From: Clostridiales bacterium
Lineage (GTDB): Bacteria; Bacillota; Clostridia; Saccharofermentanales; Saccharofermentanaceae
Length of the DNA: 8,077 nucleotides
Direction of reading: 5' to 3'
Assembly (NCBI GenBank): GCA_017612755.1
Contig: JAGAFH010000129.1
Location: 1 to 8,077 of the forward strand
Shown here: positions 1 through 6,619 of the stretch, in pieces
How the letters are laid out: every line of letters begins with the position of its first letter
Numbering within the stretch: the stretch's first letter is position 1
Made by a program: the position numbers and the translations under genes
The notes under the pieces: generated by a model
Database searches by the model: none
The model's input: the letters and a program-made list of their open reading frames with translations, nothing else
Told to the model about the DNA's origin: nothing

Positions 1-1500
1 CATCTTGCTCCCTTCGTACAGGTATCAAGAGATAAGATCAGAGGACTTGTCACAAAGGAGATGAAGGACATCGGACTTGATCTGGATGAGGCTAAGATCT
101 CCGAGCTGGTAGAGAAGAGACTTCGTGAAGAGATCGAGAGAGGCGTCCAGACTATCCAGTATCAGGTAGTCACACTCCTTACAACAAACGGCCAGGCTCC
201 TTTCGTTACTGTATTCATGTATCTTAACGAGGCTAAGGATCCCCAGCTTAAGAAGGATCTGGCAATGATCATTGAGGAAGTCCTCAAGCAGCGTATCCGC
301 GGCGTAAAGAACGAGTCCGGTGTTTATGTGACACCTGCATTCCCCAAGCTCATCTATGTTCTTGAGGAAGACAATATCCACGAGGAGTCTCCTTATTACT
401 ACCTTACGAGACTTGCTGCAAAGTGTACTGCAAAGAGAATGGTTCCCGACTATATCTCCGAGAAGATCATGCTCCAGCTCAAGGTGGACAAGAACGGAAA
501 CGGAAACTGCTACACATGCATGGGCTGCAGATCCTTCCTTACAACATATGTAGACGAGAACGGACAGCCTAAGTATTACGGAAGGTTCAACCAGGGCGTT
601 GTTACCCTTAACCTTGTTGACGTAGCCTGCACAGCCTGCAGCGAGACAAGAGATGAGGATAAGTTCTGGAAGGTCCTGGATGAGAGACTTGAGCTCTGCC
701 ATAAGGCACTCCGCTGCCGTCACGACAGACTTGCAGGTACTCTTTCCGACGCAGCTCCCATCCTCTGGCAGCACGGCGCCCTTGCAAGACTTGAGAAGGG
801 CGAGCCTATCACAAAGCTCCTCTATGGCGGATATTCCACTCTTTCCCTCGGATATGCAGGCCTTTGGGAGTGTGTATATGAAGTTACAGGTAAGAAGCTC
901 ACTGAGGAAGAGGGCGAGAAGTTCGGTCTCCGCGTCATGCAGGCACTGAATGATGCATGTGCCAAGTGGAAGGCTGAAGAGAATATCGACTACTCCATCT
1001 ACGGAACACCTCTTGAGTCTACAACATATAAGTTCGCCAAGGCTCTCCAGAGAAGATTCGGTATCATCCCCGGAGTCACGGACAGAAACTACATCACGAA
1101 CAGCTATCATGTTCATGTTACAGAGAAGATCGATGCATTCAAGAAGCTGGCTCTTGAGTCTAAGTTCCAGAAGCTTTCACCCGGAGGAGCTATCTCCTAC
1201 ATCGAGGTTCCCGATATGCAGAACAACATCGATGCAGTCATGGATGTTATGAAGTATATCTACGACAACATCATGTATGCTGAGCTCAACACCAAGTCTG
1301 ACTACTGCCAGGTCTGCGGATTTGACGGTGAGATCCAGATCGTGGAGAGAGACAATAAGCTCACATGGGTATGCCCTAACTGCGGAAATGATGATGAGTC
1401 CAAACTCAATGTTGCCAGAAGGACCTGCGGTTATATCGGAACACAGTTCTGGAACCAGGGCAGGACGCAGGAGATCAGGGAGAGAGTCCTTCATCTCTGA
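1..1500 (+). CDS. nrdD: Anaerobic (class III) ribonucleoside-triphosphate reductase, C-terminal part
   Basis: The frame is open from the first base, so the gene is cut at its 5' end and 499 C-terminal residues are visible. Class III enzymes reduce ribonucleotides to deoxyribonucleotides in the cytoplasm, using an oxygen-sensitive glycyl radical made by NrdG. Visible signatures are an NGQAPFVT segment (codons near 190-213), an MGCRSFL motif whose Cys (526-528) matches the family's conserved radical-site cysteine, two CxxC pairs (Cys codons at 1306, 1315, 1372 and 1381) that fit the C-terminal zinc site, and the glycyl radical motif RTCGYIG, with the radical Gly at 1429-1431. The C-terminus ends normally about 20 residues later. 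The N-terminal half, including any ATP-cone regulatory domain, is outside the window. The ATG at 61 is an internal Met. The gene is followed by nrdG 9 bases later, the usual operon order. Family assignment is very secure. Confidence 0.97.
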   Translation, partial: HLAPFVQVSRDKIRGLVTKEMKDIGLDLDEAKISELVEKRLREEIERGVQTIQYQVVTLLTTNGQAPFVTVFMYLNEAKDPQLKKDLAMIIEEVLKQRIRGVKNESGVYVTPAFPKLIYVLEEDNIHEESPYYYLTRLAAKCTAKRMVPDYISEKIMLQLKVDKNGNGNCYTCMGCRSFLTTYVDENGQPKYYGRFNQGVVTLNLVDVACTACSETRDEDKFWKVLDERLELCHKALRCRHDRLAGTLSDAAPILWQHGALARLEKGEPITKLLYGGYSTLSLGYAGLWECVYEVTGKKLTEEEGEKFGLRVMQALNDACAKWKAEENIDYSIYGTPLESTTYKFAKALQRRFGIIPGVTDRNYITNSYHVHVTEKIDAFKKLALESKFQKLSPGGAISYIEVPDMQNNIDAVMDVMKYIYDNIMYAELNTKSDYCQVCGFDGEIQIVERDNKLTWVCPNCGNDDESKLNVARRTCGYIGTQFWNQGRTQEIRERVLHL

Positions 1501-1509
1501 TAAAGGTCT

Positions 1510-2049
1510 ATGAACTACTGCGAGTTAAAGGACTGCGATATTGCTAACGGTATCGGCGTCAGGGTCACCCTGTTCGTCTCCGGATGCAGAAACAGGTGTG
1601 AAGGCTGTTTCCAGCCTGAGACGTGGAACTTCAATTATGGTCAGGAGTTCACGGAAGAAACAGCCCGACAGATATTTAAGATGCTGGAGCCCTCTTACAT
1701 AAGGGGGCTTACCATCCTGGGAGGAGAACCTTTTGAGCCGGAGAACCAGAAGGTCCTGGTCCCTTTCCTTGAAGAGTTTAAGAAGAGATTTCCCAAGAAG
1801 GACCTGTGGGTATTCTCCGGATACCGCTATGAAGATGAGATAACGGTGGAAGGGGTACACCCCCATTGCGAATATACAGACAGGTTTCTTGATCTGATCG
1901 ATATACTGGTAGAAGGAAGATTCGTATTAAAGTTAAAAGATTTAACTTTAAAGTATCGCGGATCGTCAAATCAGCGTATAATAGATATGACGAAGACAAG
2001 GGAGGGCGGAGAAATCGTTCTTTGGGACGAGTCCGGATCTTCAGACTGA
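1510..2049 (+). CDS. nrdG: Anaerobic ribonucleotide reductase activating protein (radical SAM)
   Basis: This 179-residue protein has the usual size for NrdG, the iron-sulfur activase that cleaves S-adenosylmethionine to place the glycyl radical on NrdD. The radical SAM cluster motif CxxxCxxC is at C26, C30 and C33, and the SAM-contacting GGEP is at residues 71-74. The segment DILVEGRFV and the later YRGSSNQRIID are typical of NrdG C-termini. The ATG at 1510 is preceded by a weak TAAAGG ribosome site in the 9-base gap after nrdD, so translational coupling to nrdD is likely. Leucine codons are mostly CTG or CTT, but four of the five TTA codons cluster at 1927-1950, where the DNA also forms a perfect inverted repeat. 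Function is secure; NrdG proteins closely resemble one another, and the nrdD neighbour removes the main ambiguity with other radical SAM activases. Confidence 0.96.
   Translation: MNYCELKDCDIANGIGVRVTLFVSGCRNRCEGCFQPETWNFNYGQEFTEETARQIFKMLEPSYIRGLTILGGEPFEPENQKVLVPFLEEFKKRFPKKDLWVFSGYRYEDEITVEGVHPHCEYTDRFLDLIDILVEGRFVLKLKDLTLKYRGSSNQRIIDMTKTREGGEIVLWDESGSSD
1927..1951. repeat. 11-bp perfect inverted repeat with 3-bp spacer, inside nrdG
   Basis: The left arm TTAAAGTTAAA (1927-1937) and right arm TTTAACTTTAA (1941-1951) are exact reverse complements, separated by AGA. The element lies in the reading frame for VLKLKDLTLK and uses four TTA leucine codons that are otherwise rare in this gene. It is AT-only apart from the central G and one G or C per arm, and is followed by a TATAAT 26 bases later. 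It could be a regulator's operator, an UP-like element or a chance product of repeated Leu-Lys codons. The repeat itself is read directly; any function is inferred. Confidence 0.7.
1977..1982 (+). promoter_or_regulatory. Candidate intragenic -10 box for the EAL gene
   Basis: A perfect TATAAT lies in the 3' part of nrdG, 81 bases before the EAL-gene start. No good -35 hexamer is found at 16-18 bases upstream (TATCGC at 17), and there is no TGn extension. If real, transcription would start near 1989, placing the centre of the upstream inverted repeat about 50 bases before the start, a plausible distance for an activator. The hexamer also encodes the conserved R-I-I of NQRIID, so chance is possible. 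Confidence 0.3.
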
Positions 2050-2053
2050 CCCT

Positions 2054-2062
2054 GGGGGGATC
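2054..2062 (+). promoter_or_regulatory. Ribosome binding site of the EAL gene, G-run plus GATC
   Basis: GGGGGGATC directly abuts the ATG at 2063. The G-run can pair with the anti-Shine-Dalgarno CCUCC only if some G-U pairs are used, and its last G is just three bases from the ATG, closer than usual. It supports initiation in this area. A later in-frame Met at 2093 (residue 11) remains an alternative, but its upstream region offers only a short GGG. Confidence 0.5.
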
Positions 2063-4003
2063 ATGCTCGATCGTATCAAACGCTGGCTTGGGATGGATAA
2101 GCCCAGTCAATATGTACAGCATTATTTTGAGGCCAGTAATATAAGGGCCAGCGTTTACATGTCCGTAATTATCATCGCATTGGAAGTGTGGATGATAATC
2201 AATGCCCTTAGTTATTTCTTTGAAGACGAGCGTACAAGATCCACCAGATGGATAGTATCCCATCTTATCGCTTATGTGATCCTTTTCGCCGCAGCGGCCA
2301 TCTCCCTTTACAATGCAGACAGGTACTTTAAGAAAAAGGCGTCTGCCCCCGAAAAGAGAAATACCATTATCCTGTCGTCCTTCAGTACTATCTGTATCAT
2401 CTTCGGAATGTACATCTCCTATAACGATTATGCCAAGGGAGAGCAGGTGCTTACCTTCATAGCCATGATGCTCTTCGCTTTCTGCCTTATGGTCTGGAAG
2501 CCCCATATATCCATAATCCTTACAAGTATTTCGTTCATTATCTTCTATGTCATCATGTATCACCTGGACAAACCATCCTTTGCCACAAAGGTCAATTACT
2601 TTGTGCTCTGGGTAGCGGTCGTGGTTACCAGTATAAGTAATTATCAGCAGAAGGTGATCGAGGCGGCTAAGGATGAAGAGGTGGACAGTGCCAGTGAACA
2701 TCTGAGGAAGGCTGCCATCATCGATGAGATCACAAGCGTCGCCAATATCAGCTTCTTCAGGCAGAGATCCGTGGAAATCCTGGATGACCCTGAAGTGGAT
2801 CCCCAGAGCAAGATCTTCCTTTTCCTGGATGTAGAGAATTTTAAGTCTTTCAACGAGAAGTACGGTTATGAATCCGGTAATGCATTCCTTGGAAAGCTTG
2901 CCCTGGACATGACGGAGATATTCTATAACGGCCTTGTGGCCAGACAGGGAGACGATCACTTCGTTATCCTCACTGACAAAGACGGAGTATCAAACGATCT
3001 TGCAAAGCTCCGTGCCCAGATCTACGGTTATCAGCTGGAGACCCAGATCGGACTTAAGGCCGGCGGCTATGTCCCAAAGGATAAGGATACAGATCCCAAT
3101 ATCGCCTGCGATCATGCCAGATATGCATGCAACAGCATCAAGAAGAGGTATGACCAGGACTACAGGGAATATGACAAGGATCTTGATGACGAGTTCAAGA
3201 TGAAGCAGTATATCGTTAATAATATCGATGTTGCCCTGGACAGAGGCGACATCAAGGTCTATTACCAGCCTGTGGTATGGGCCAAGGACAGAAAGCTCTG
3301 CGGATATGAGGCCCTTGCCAAGTGGAAAGATCCGGAATACGGATTTATCCCCCCGGGACTCTTTATCCCCATCCTTGAGGAATACAGACAGGTACATAAG
3401 CTGGATATGATCGTTATTGAGACGGTCTGCAAGGATCTGAGGATGCAGTTTAACAAGGGCAATCCCACTGTTCCCGTATCCCTTAACTTCTCGAGGCTGG
3501 ACTTCGAGCTTATGGATGCGGTGGAAGTGCTGGAGACCTGTGCCAAGAAGTATAATATCCCCAGGGATTATATCCACGTTGAGGTCACAGAGAGCGCCCT
3601 CTCCGAATATCTTGAGACTTTGCAGGTAGACCTTCAGAGAATGAGAAACTACGGATATCCCCTCTGGCTCGATGATTTCGGATCCGGATATTCTTCCCTT
3701 AACGTTCTCAAGGACTTCGATTTTGACGTCATGAAGATCGATATGAAGTTCCTGTCTACCTTCGACGACAATCCCCAGAAGTCAAAGGCTGTCCTTAAGA
3801 ATATCGTTAAGATGGCATCAGATCTGGGCATGAGTACCCTTACTGAGGGTGTAGAGACATTTGAGCAGGCTGAATATCTGAAGAAGATCGGCTGTGACAG
3901 GCTTCAGGGATTTTTGTTTGGAAAGGCAATGCCCCTGAAAGATATCATGTTTAAGATCACGGCCGGCAGTATTTCCGTATCAGAAGAGTTTATGAACCAC
4001 TGA
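2063..4003 (+). CDS. Membrane GGDEF-EAL protein, probable c-di-GMP phosphodiesterase with degenerate GGDEF
   Basis: This 646-residue protein starts with about six hydrophobic helices (near 31-53, 63-83, 101-120, 128-145, 148-166 and 177-192) that resemble no sensor domain I know. A GGDEF-like domain follows at about 216-370: it has LDVENFKSFN, but the signature reads R294-Q-G-D-D-H-F300, so the second Gly is Asp and the Glu is His, and no RxxD inhibitory site is visible. Cyclase activity is therefore unlikely. The EAL domain (about 380-633) keeps all the metal and catalytic residues expected of active enzymes: E416 in EAL, N475, E510, D537-D538, K558, E595 in EGVE, and Q615. Hydrolysis of cyclic di-GMP at the membrane is the likely role, with the degenerate GGDEF perhaps acting as a nucleotide sensor. 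The gene sits 13 bases after nrdG and overlaps the convergent LysR gene by 14 bases. Domain assignment is secure; activity is inferred. Confidence 0.93.
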   Translation: MLDRIKRWLGMDKPSQYVQHYFEASNIRASVYMSVIIIALEVWMIINALSYFFEDERTRSTRWIVSHLIAYVILFAAAAISLYNADRYFKKKASAPEKRNTIILSSFSTICIIFGMYISYNDYAKGEQVLTFIAMMLFAFCLMVWKPHISIILTSISFIIFYVIMYHLDKPSFATKVNYFVLWVAVVVTSISNYQQKVIEAAKDEEVDSASEHLRKAAIIDEITSVANISFFRQRSVEILDDPEVDPQSKIFLFLDVENFKSFNEKYGYESGNAFLGKLALDMTEIFYNGLVARQGDDHFVILTDKDGVSNDLAKLRAQIYGYQLETQIGLKAGGYVPKDKDTDPNIACDHARYACNSIKKRYDQDYREYDKDLDDEFKMKQYIVNNIDVALDRGDIKVYYQPVVWAKDRKLCGYEALAKWKDPEYGFIPPGLFIPILEEYRQVHKLDMIVIETVCKDLRMQFNKGNPTVPVSLNFSRLDFELMDAVEVLETCAKKYNIPRDYIHVEVTESALSEYLETLQVDLQRMRNYGYPLWLDDFGSGYSSLNVLKDFDFDVMKIDMKFLSTFDDNPQKSKAVLKNIVKMASDLGMSTLTEGVETFEQAEYLKKIGCDRLQGFLFGKAMPLKDIMFKITAGSISVSEEFMNH

Positions 4004-4871
4004 TCCCGTAAGAGATTATATGATCCCTGAACCTGTACTCCGTGGAGGTAAGGTATCCGTTTTTTACCAGGACCCTGGGAGATGATTTCAGGGGAGGGTA
4101 AAGAAGCCTTACGCACACGTCGCTGAACTCCCCGCTGTAATCCATGGGGATAAAACCGATACCGAATCCCTTCCTTACCAGAGGGACCATCTTGTGAAGG
4201 TCGGAAGAGACTATAAGGGATCCCGGGTCCCCGGCTTTGGATACCCAGTCAGTGATCATCTTTCTCTTTTCCGGCATGGAAGGGACGATAAGAGGATGAC
4301 CGATTATATCTTCCGGGCATATGTAATTTCTCTTTACCATTGGAAGGCCGGGCGGAAGCAGTACGCCCCACTTATGTTCGTTCAGCTCCCGGATGACCGT
4401 ATAGCGCCCGGTATCTGTCAGGGGATCTGATATGACGGCAAAAGGGATCTCGGATCTGTCCAGTCTTCCCTTAAGTTCCTCGTCGGGGATATCGTCAAGC
4501 TCCAAAGTCACCCCCGGATATCTGAGCCTGAAGGAAAAGAGGATATCCCTTAATGATATAAAGGACAGCGCATCCGAAAACCCTACGGATATCCGGCCTT
4601 TGATGAAATCCGGATCAGGAAAGAATTCGTTTTGGATATCGGCATTAACAGACGTTATCCTGATGGCGTATGGCATAAGACGGTTGCCGTCCTCTGTAAG
4701 GAATACTGCCTTCTTTGACCGTGTAAAAAGGTGGACCTTAAGTTCCTTTTCCAGCCCCTGGATCTGTCTGATCAATGTTGAGGAGTTGATGCCCAGTTTT
4801 CTGGATGCTGCAGCAAAACTCTGTGTTTCTGCAACCGTCAAAAAGTAATAAAGAACCCTGTTCTCTATCAA
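3990..4871 (-). CDS. LysR-family transcriptional regulator, TTG start
   Basis: This 293-residue protein has normal LysR-family length. The N-terminal winged helix-turn-helix covers about residues 3-62, with FAAASRKLGINSSTLIRQI, LEKEL and LFTRSKKAVFLTEDG in the usual order. The remainder, from about residue 90, matches the periplasmic-binding-like effector domain (GRISVGFSD, LRYPGVTLEL, GFGIGFIP), which binds an unknown small molecule. The start codon is TTG (4871-4869): an in-frame TAA lies seven codons upstream, the next Met is after the DNA-binding helices, and a G-rich ribosome site precedes it. The gene follows the Sel1-repeat gene by 26 bases on the same strand, so the two are probably co-transcribed, unlike the usual divergent LysR-target arrangement. 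Its last 14 bases overlap the end of the EAL gene. Candidate targets include the divergent region at 6494-6619, but no binding site is proven. Confidence 0.93.
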   Translation of the reverse strand: MIENRVLYYFLTVAETQSFAAASRKLGINSSTLIRQIQGLEKELKVHLFTRSKKAVFLTEDGNRLMPYAIRITSVNADIQNEFFPDPDFIKGRISVGFSDALSFISLRDILFSFRLRYPGVTLELDDIPDEELKGRLDRSEIPFAVISDPLTDTGRYTVIRELNEHKWGVLLPPGLPMVKRNYICPEDIIGHPLIVPSMPEKRKMITDWVSKAGDPGSLIVSSDLHKMVPLVRKGFGIGFIPMDYSGEFSDVCVRLLYPPLKSSPRVLVKNGYLTSTEYRFRDHIISYGISGS

Positions 4872-4875
4872 CCGC

Positions 4876-4885
4876 GATCCCCCCT
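4876..4885 (-). promoter_or_regulatory. Ribosome binding site that fixes the TTG start of the LysR gene
   Basis: On the - strand, AGGGGGGATC precedes the TTG by four bases (GCGG). Because the in-frame stop upstream excludes any earlier ATG, this site together with the intact helix-turn-helix decides for the TTG. Confidence 0.6.
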
Positions 4886-4897
4886 CTTATGCTTTGA

Positions 4898-6493
4898 TCA
4901 TTTCTCAGGCTTTTTTATCACATACGATTCAGCTCTAATGGATGCTACCGGATCTCCTCTGTAAAAGAATATGTGGGTGTCAGGCATATCCTGTTTCTCG
5001 ATAGTCTCTATCCTGTCGAAAACGAATTCGTCGCGGTCGCCGGGGGACAGGAACTGGGCCCTGTCAGCCGTGTAGGATAATGTGTCCGTCAGGTCACAGC
5101 ATGCGAACATGGGATAGGTAACGAGTGTCATGTCAGGTTCGTTCTCATCATAGGTGGGAAGTCTTGTTACGGTAAACTTTACCCTTTCGTTCTTGAGCTT
5201 TTTGACAGAAAGGGAATAGATGCCGTAAGCGTGGCTTCTGACGAATTCGTATATCAGGTCGGGGGACGAAGACCTGAAAGACCTTTTGGAGATCTTAAAA
5301 TCAGACAGAAGGGGCATCAGTTCCCTCTCTATGTTATCCCTGACTTTATTGTCACCGTAGGAATAGTTTTCCTTTATTCGTAAGGCTATGGCAAAACGGG
5401 CCTGAAGGAAAAAACGCAGAGCTCTTAGCTTTCCGACTTCCGCCAGCATAAGATCCTCCGTATTGAGCTGGATAAGGCCCATCCTGAAGGCCACGTCGGC
5501 AAACTTGCCGTCGAACTCACCCATCTCAAAACGGTATCTGCTCTCGCCGTAAAGTTTCTCGATCAGGGCTGAGGCCAGATAGACGTTCTTCTTTACGTAA
5601 TAGCCGTTCATGAACATATCGGACAGCTTATAGGTGGACTCGATTATCCCGTAGGCAGATGCCACGGAGTAGTAGAAAAAGGCCTTCTCATAATCCGGGA
5701 TCCCGTTGTTGAGCCTGCCGTAATAGTAGATATAGCCCAGGGTATTGGCGGCATAGCCGAAGCTTCCTTCTTTCCATAAGATCTCCATGCAGTCGGCGGC
5801 TGTCTGCCAGTCGCAATCGTAGATGGAGTTACCGCCATAGCATGCATAACCCTTTATCCGGAGGGCAGTCAGATCCTTTTTGGCCGCCAGCTCGTCAGTG
5901 AAGAGCTTAAACATCTTCCTTGTGTAGTTATCGGCATCCTGTAAGATCAGGTCGTTATCGTATTCGGATATGAAATCCCGCTTGAGATCATCTACATATG
6001 TTCTCTTGTGAGGAGGAAGTTCGGCCTCGTCCCAGTGACTGTCGATCATAAGGACCAGATCCTTTGTATTTGCATATTCTGAAAACCTGATGTTCATGGT
6101 GCTGACAGTCAGTTCCTCATAGAGCTTAAAGATCCTTTTCAGGATCCACATCATCAGGTCTTCATCGGAATAGGGAAGAGCTGTAAATCTGTAGTCCTTG
6201 ATATTGGCCGGATTGTCACCGAAAAGATCCGAAAGGCACATCCCGTCGTACAGATGGACCAGCATGGGCTCCCACCATTCCATAAAGAAATCAATGGCCT
6301 TGATCCTCTTTGTTTCAGCGGTTATGAGCATTTCCCGTATGTCTTCCAGGGTCATCCTGTAGTATTCAAGACACACCACGTCGCCCTGCTCCAGGCGGGT
6401 GTAGGGAATATATGTTATGTCGCGCCAGGTCTTCTTAAGGACCGAATAGTCGCGAAGTACGTCTTTTGATACATTTATCTTTTCCATATACAT
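4898..6493 (-). CDS. Uncharacterised protein with Sel1/TPR-like repeats
   Basis: I do not recognise the full protein. From the ATG at 6493 it has 531 residues. No signal peptide or membrane helix is visible, so it is probably cytoplasmic. The N-terminal third (1-200) is rich in charged and aromatic residues, with LEYYRMTLEDIREMLITAE and IDFFMEWWEPM, which look helical. At about residues 205-315 the pattern of A, LGYIYYYG, DYEKAFFYYSVASAYG, YKLSDMFMNGYYVKKN and ASALIEKLY fits Sel1-like repeats, the roughly 36-residue TPR relatives that mediate protein-protein contacts. The last 100 residues look beta-rich (VKFTVTRLP, MTLVTYP, HIFFYRGDP) and end in a lysine-rich tail. The frame stays open to an ATG at 6580, but that would add a hydrophobic, proline-rich stretch and cover the likely promoter; AGGG eight bases before 6493 favours the shorter form, and Met at 6487 is an alternative. 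It is probably an operon with the LysR gene 26 bases downstream. Confidence 0.8.
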   Translation of the reverse strand: MYMEKINVSKDVLRDYSVLKKTWRDITYIPYTRLEQGDVVCLEYYRMTLEDIREMLITAETKRIKAIDFFMEWWEPMLVHLYDGMCLSDLFGDNPANIKDYRFTALPYSDEDLMMWILKRIFKLYEELTVSTMNIRFSEYANTKDLVLMIDSHWDEAELPPHKRTYVDDLKRDFISEYDNDLILQDADNYTRKMFKLFTDELAAKKDLTALRIKGYACYGGNSIYDCDWQTAADCMEILWKEGSFGYAANTLGYIYYYGRLNNGIPDYEKAFFYYSVASAYGIIESTYKLSDMFMNGYYVKKNVYLASALIEKLYGESRYRFEMGEFDGKFADVAFRMGLIQLNTEDLMLAEVGKLRALRFFLQARFAIALRIKENYSYGDNKVRDNIERELMPLLSDFKISKRSFRSSSPDLIYEFVRSHAYGIYSLSVKKLKNERVKFTVTRLPTYDENEPDMTLVTYPMFACCDLTDTLSYTADRAQFLSPGDRDEFVFDRIETIEKQDMPDTHIFFYRGDPVASIRAESYVIKKPEK

Positions 6494-6543
6494 AGATTTT
6501 ACCCTATCCGGAGGAGGAATAAAAATAAAACGGAGGATCGTCC

Positions 6544-6552
6544 ATTTTATCA
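6544..6552 (-). promoter_or_regulatory. Candidate extended -10 promoter for the Sel1-repeat/LysR operon
   Basis: On the - strand the sequence reads TGATAAAAT, a TGn-extended -10 with TAAAAT one mismatch from TATAAT. No clear -35 is seen 17 bases upstream, as is tolerated for extended -10 promoters. Transcription would begin near 6537, leaving a leader of about 44 bases before the ATG at 6493. Inferred from pattern only. Confidence 0.4.
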
Positions 6553-6580
6553 TGTGCGGGAGGGGCAGAATGGAGTACAA

Positions 6581-6586
6581 TATAAT
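6581..6586 (+). promoter_or_regulatory. Candidate -10 box for the DUF4236/GH120 pair
   Basis: A perfect TATAAT lies 33 bases before the ATG at 6620, so transcription would begin near 6593 with a leader of about 27 bases. The matching -35 position is G-rich and poor, and there is no TGn extension. The box lies within an imperfect palindrome TACAATATAATGTA (6576-6589, six of seven base pairs), which could be an operator. The distance and the divergent gene make it the best + strand promoter candidate here. Confidence 0.45.
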
Positions 6587-6604
6587 GTATATCGGAAATA
6601 TGAA

Positions 6605-6611
6605 AGGGAGG
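6605..6611 (+). promoter_or_regulatory. Ribosome binding site choosing the DUF4236 start
   Basis: AGGGAGG lies eight bases before the ATG at 6620, close to ideal. It rules out the earlier in-frame ATG at 6554, which has no such site and lies upstream of the TATAAT. Its end is part of a perfect 10-bp palindrome, GAGGTACCTC (6608-6617). Confidence 0.8.
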
Positions 6612-6619
6612 TACCTCGA

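Noticed and set aside
51..63. AAAGGAG directly followed by ATG at 61 as a start of nrdD.
   Set aside because: There is no spacing between the site and the ATG, the frame is open upstream, and the preceding residues fit the NrdD family, so this is an internal Met.
25..1116. Long - strand open frame of 363 codons opposite nrdD.
   Set aside because: nrdD on the other strand is certain. The antisense product is Leu/Ser/Cys-rich with no domain, a typical mirror of GAG/AAG/CTT-rich coding DNA.
1778..2959. Long - strand open frame of 393 codons opposite nrdG and the EAL gene.
   Set aside because: It spans two well-supported genes and their junction, and shows no recognisable motif.
4046..4078. GGTAA/TTACC arms and a T-run near the end of the convergent genes as a terminator.
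   Set aside because: The stem is only five base pairs, and the T-run lies in the loop rather than after the stem.
6494..6580. Upstream ATG at 6580 as a start for the Sel1-repeat gene.
   Set aside because: It would add 29 residues that look like translated promoter DNA and would place the - strand -10 box inside the gene.
6554..6619. Upstream ATG at 6554 as a start for the DUF4236 gene.
   Set aside because: It lies before the TATAAT, lacks a ribosome site, and the family's N-terminus begins with MGLNFRKS at 6620.
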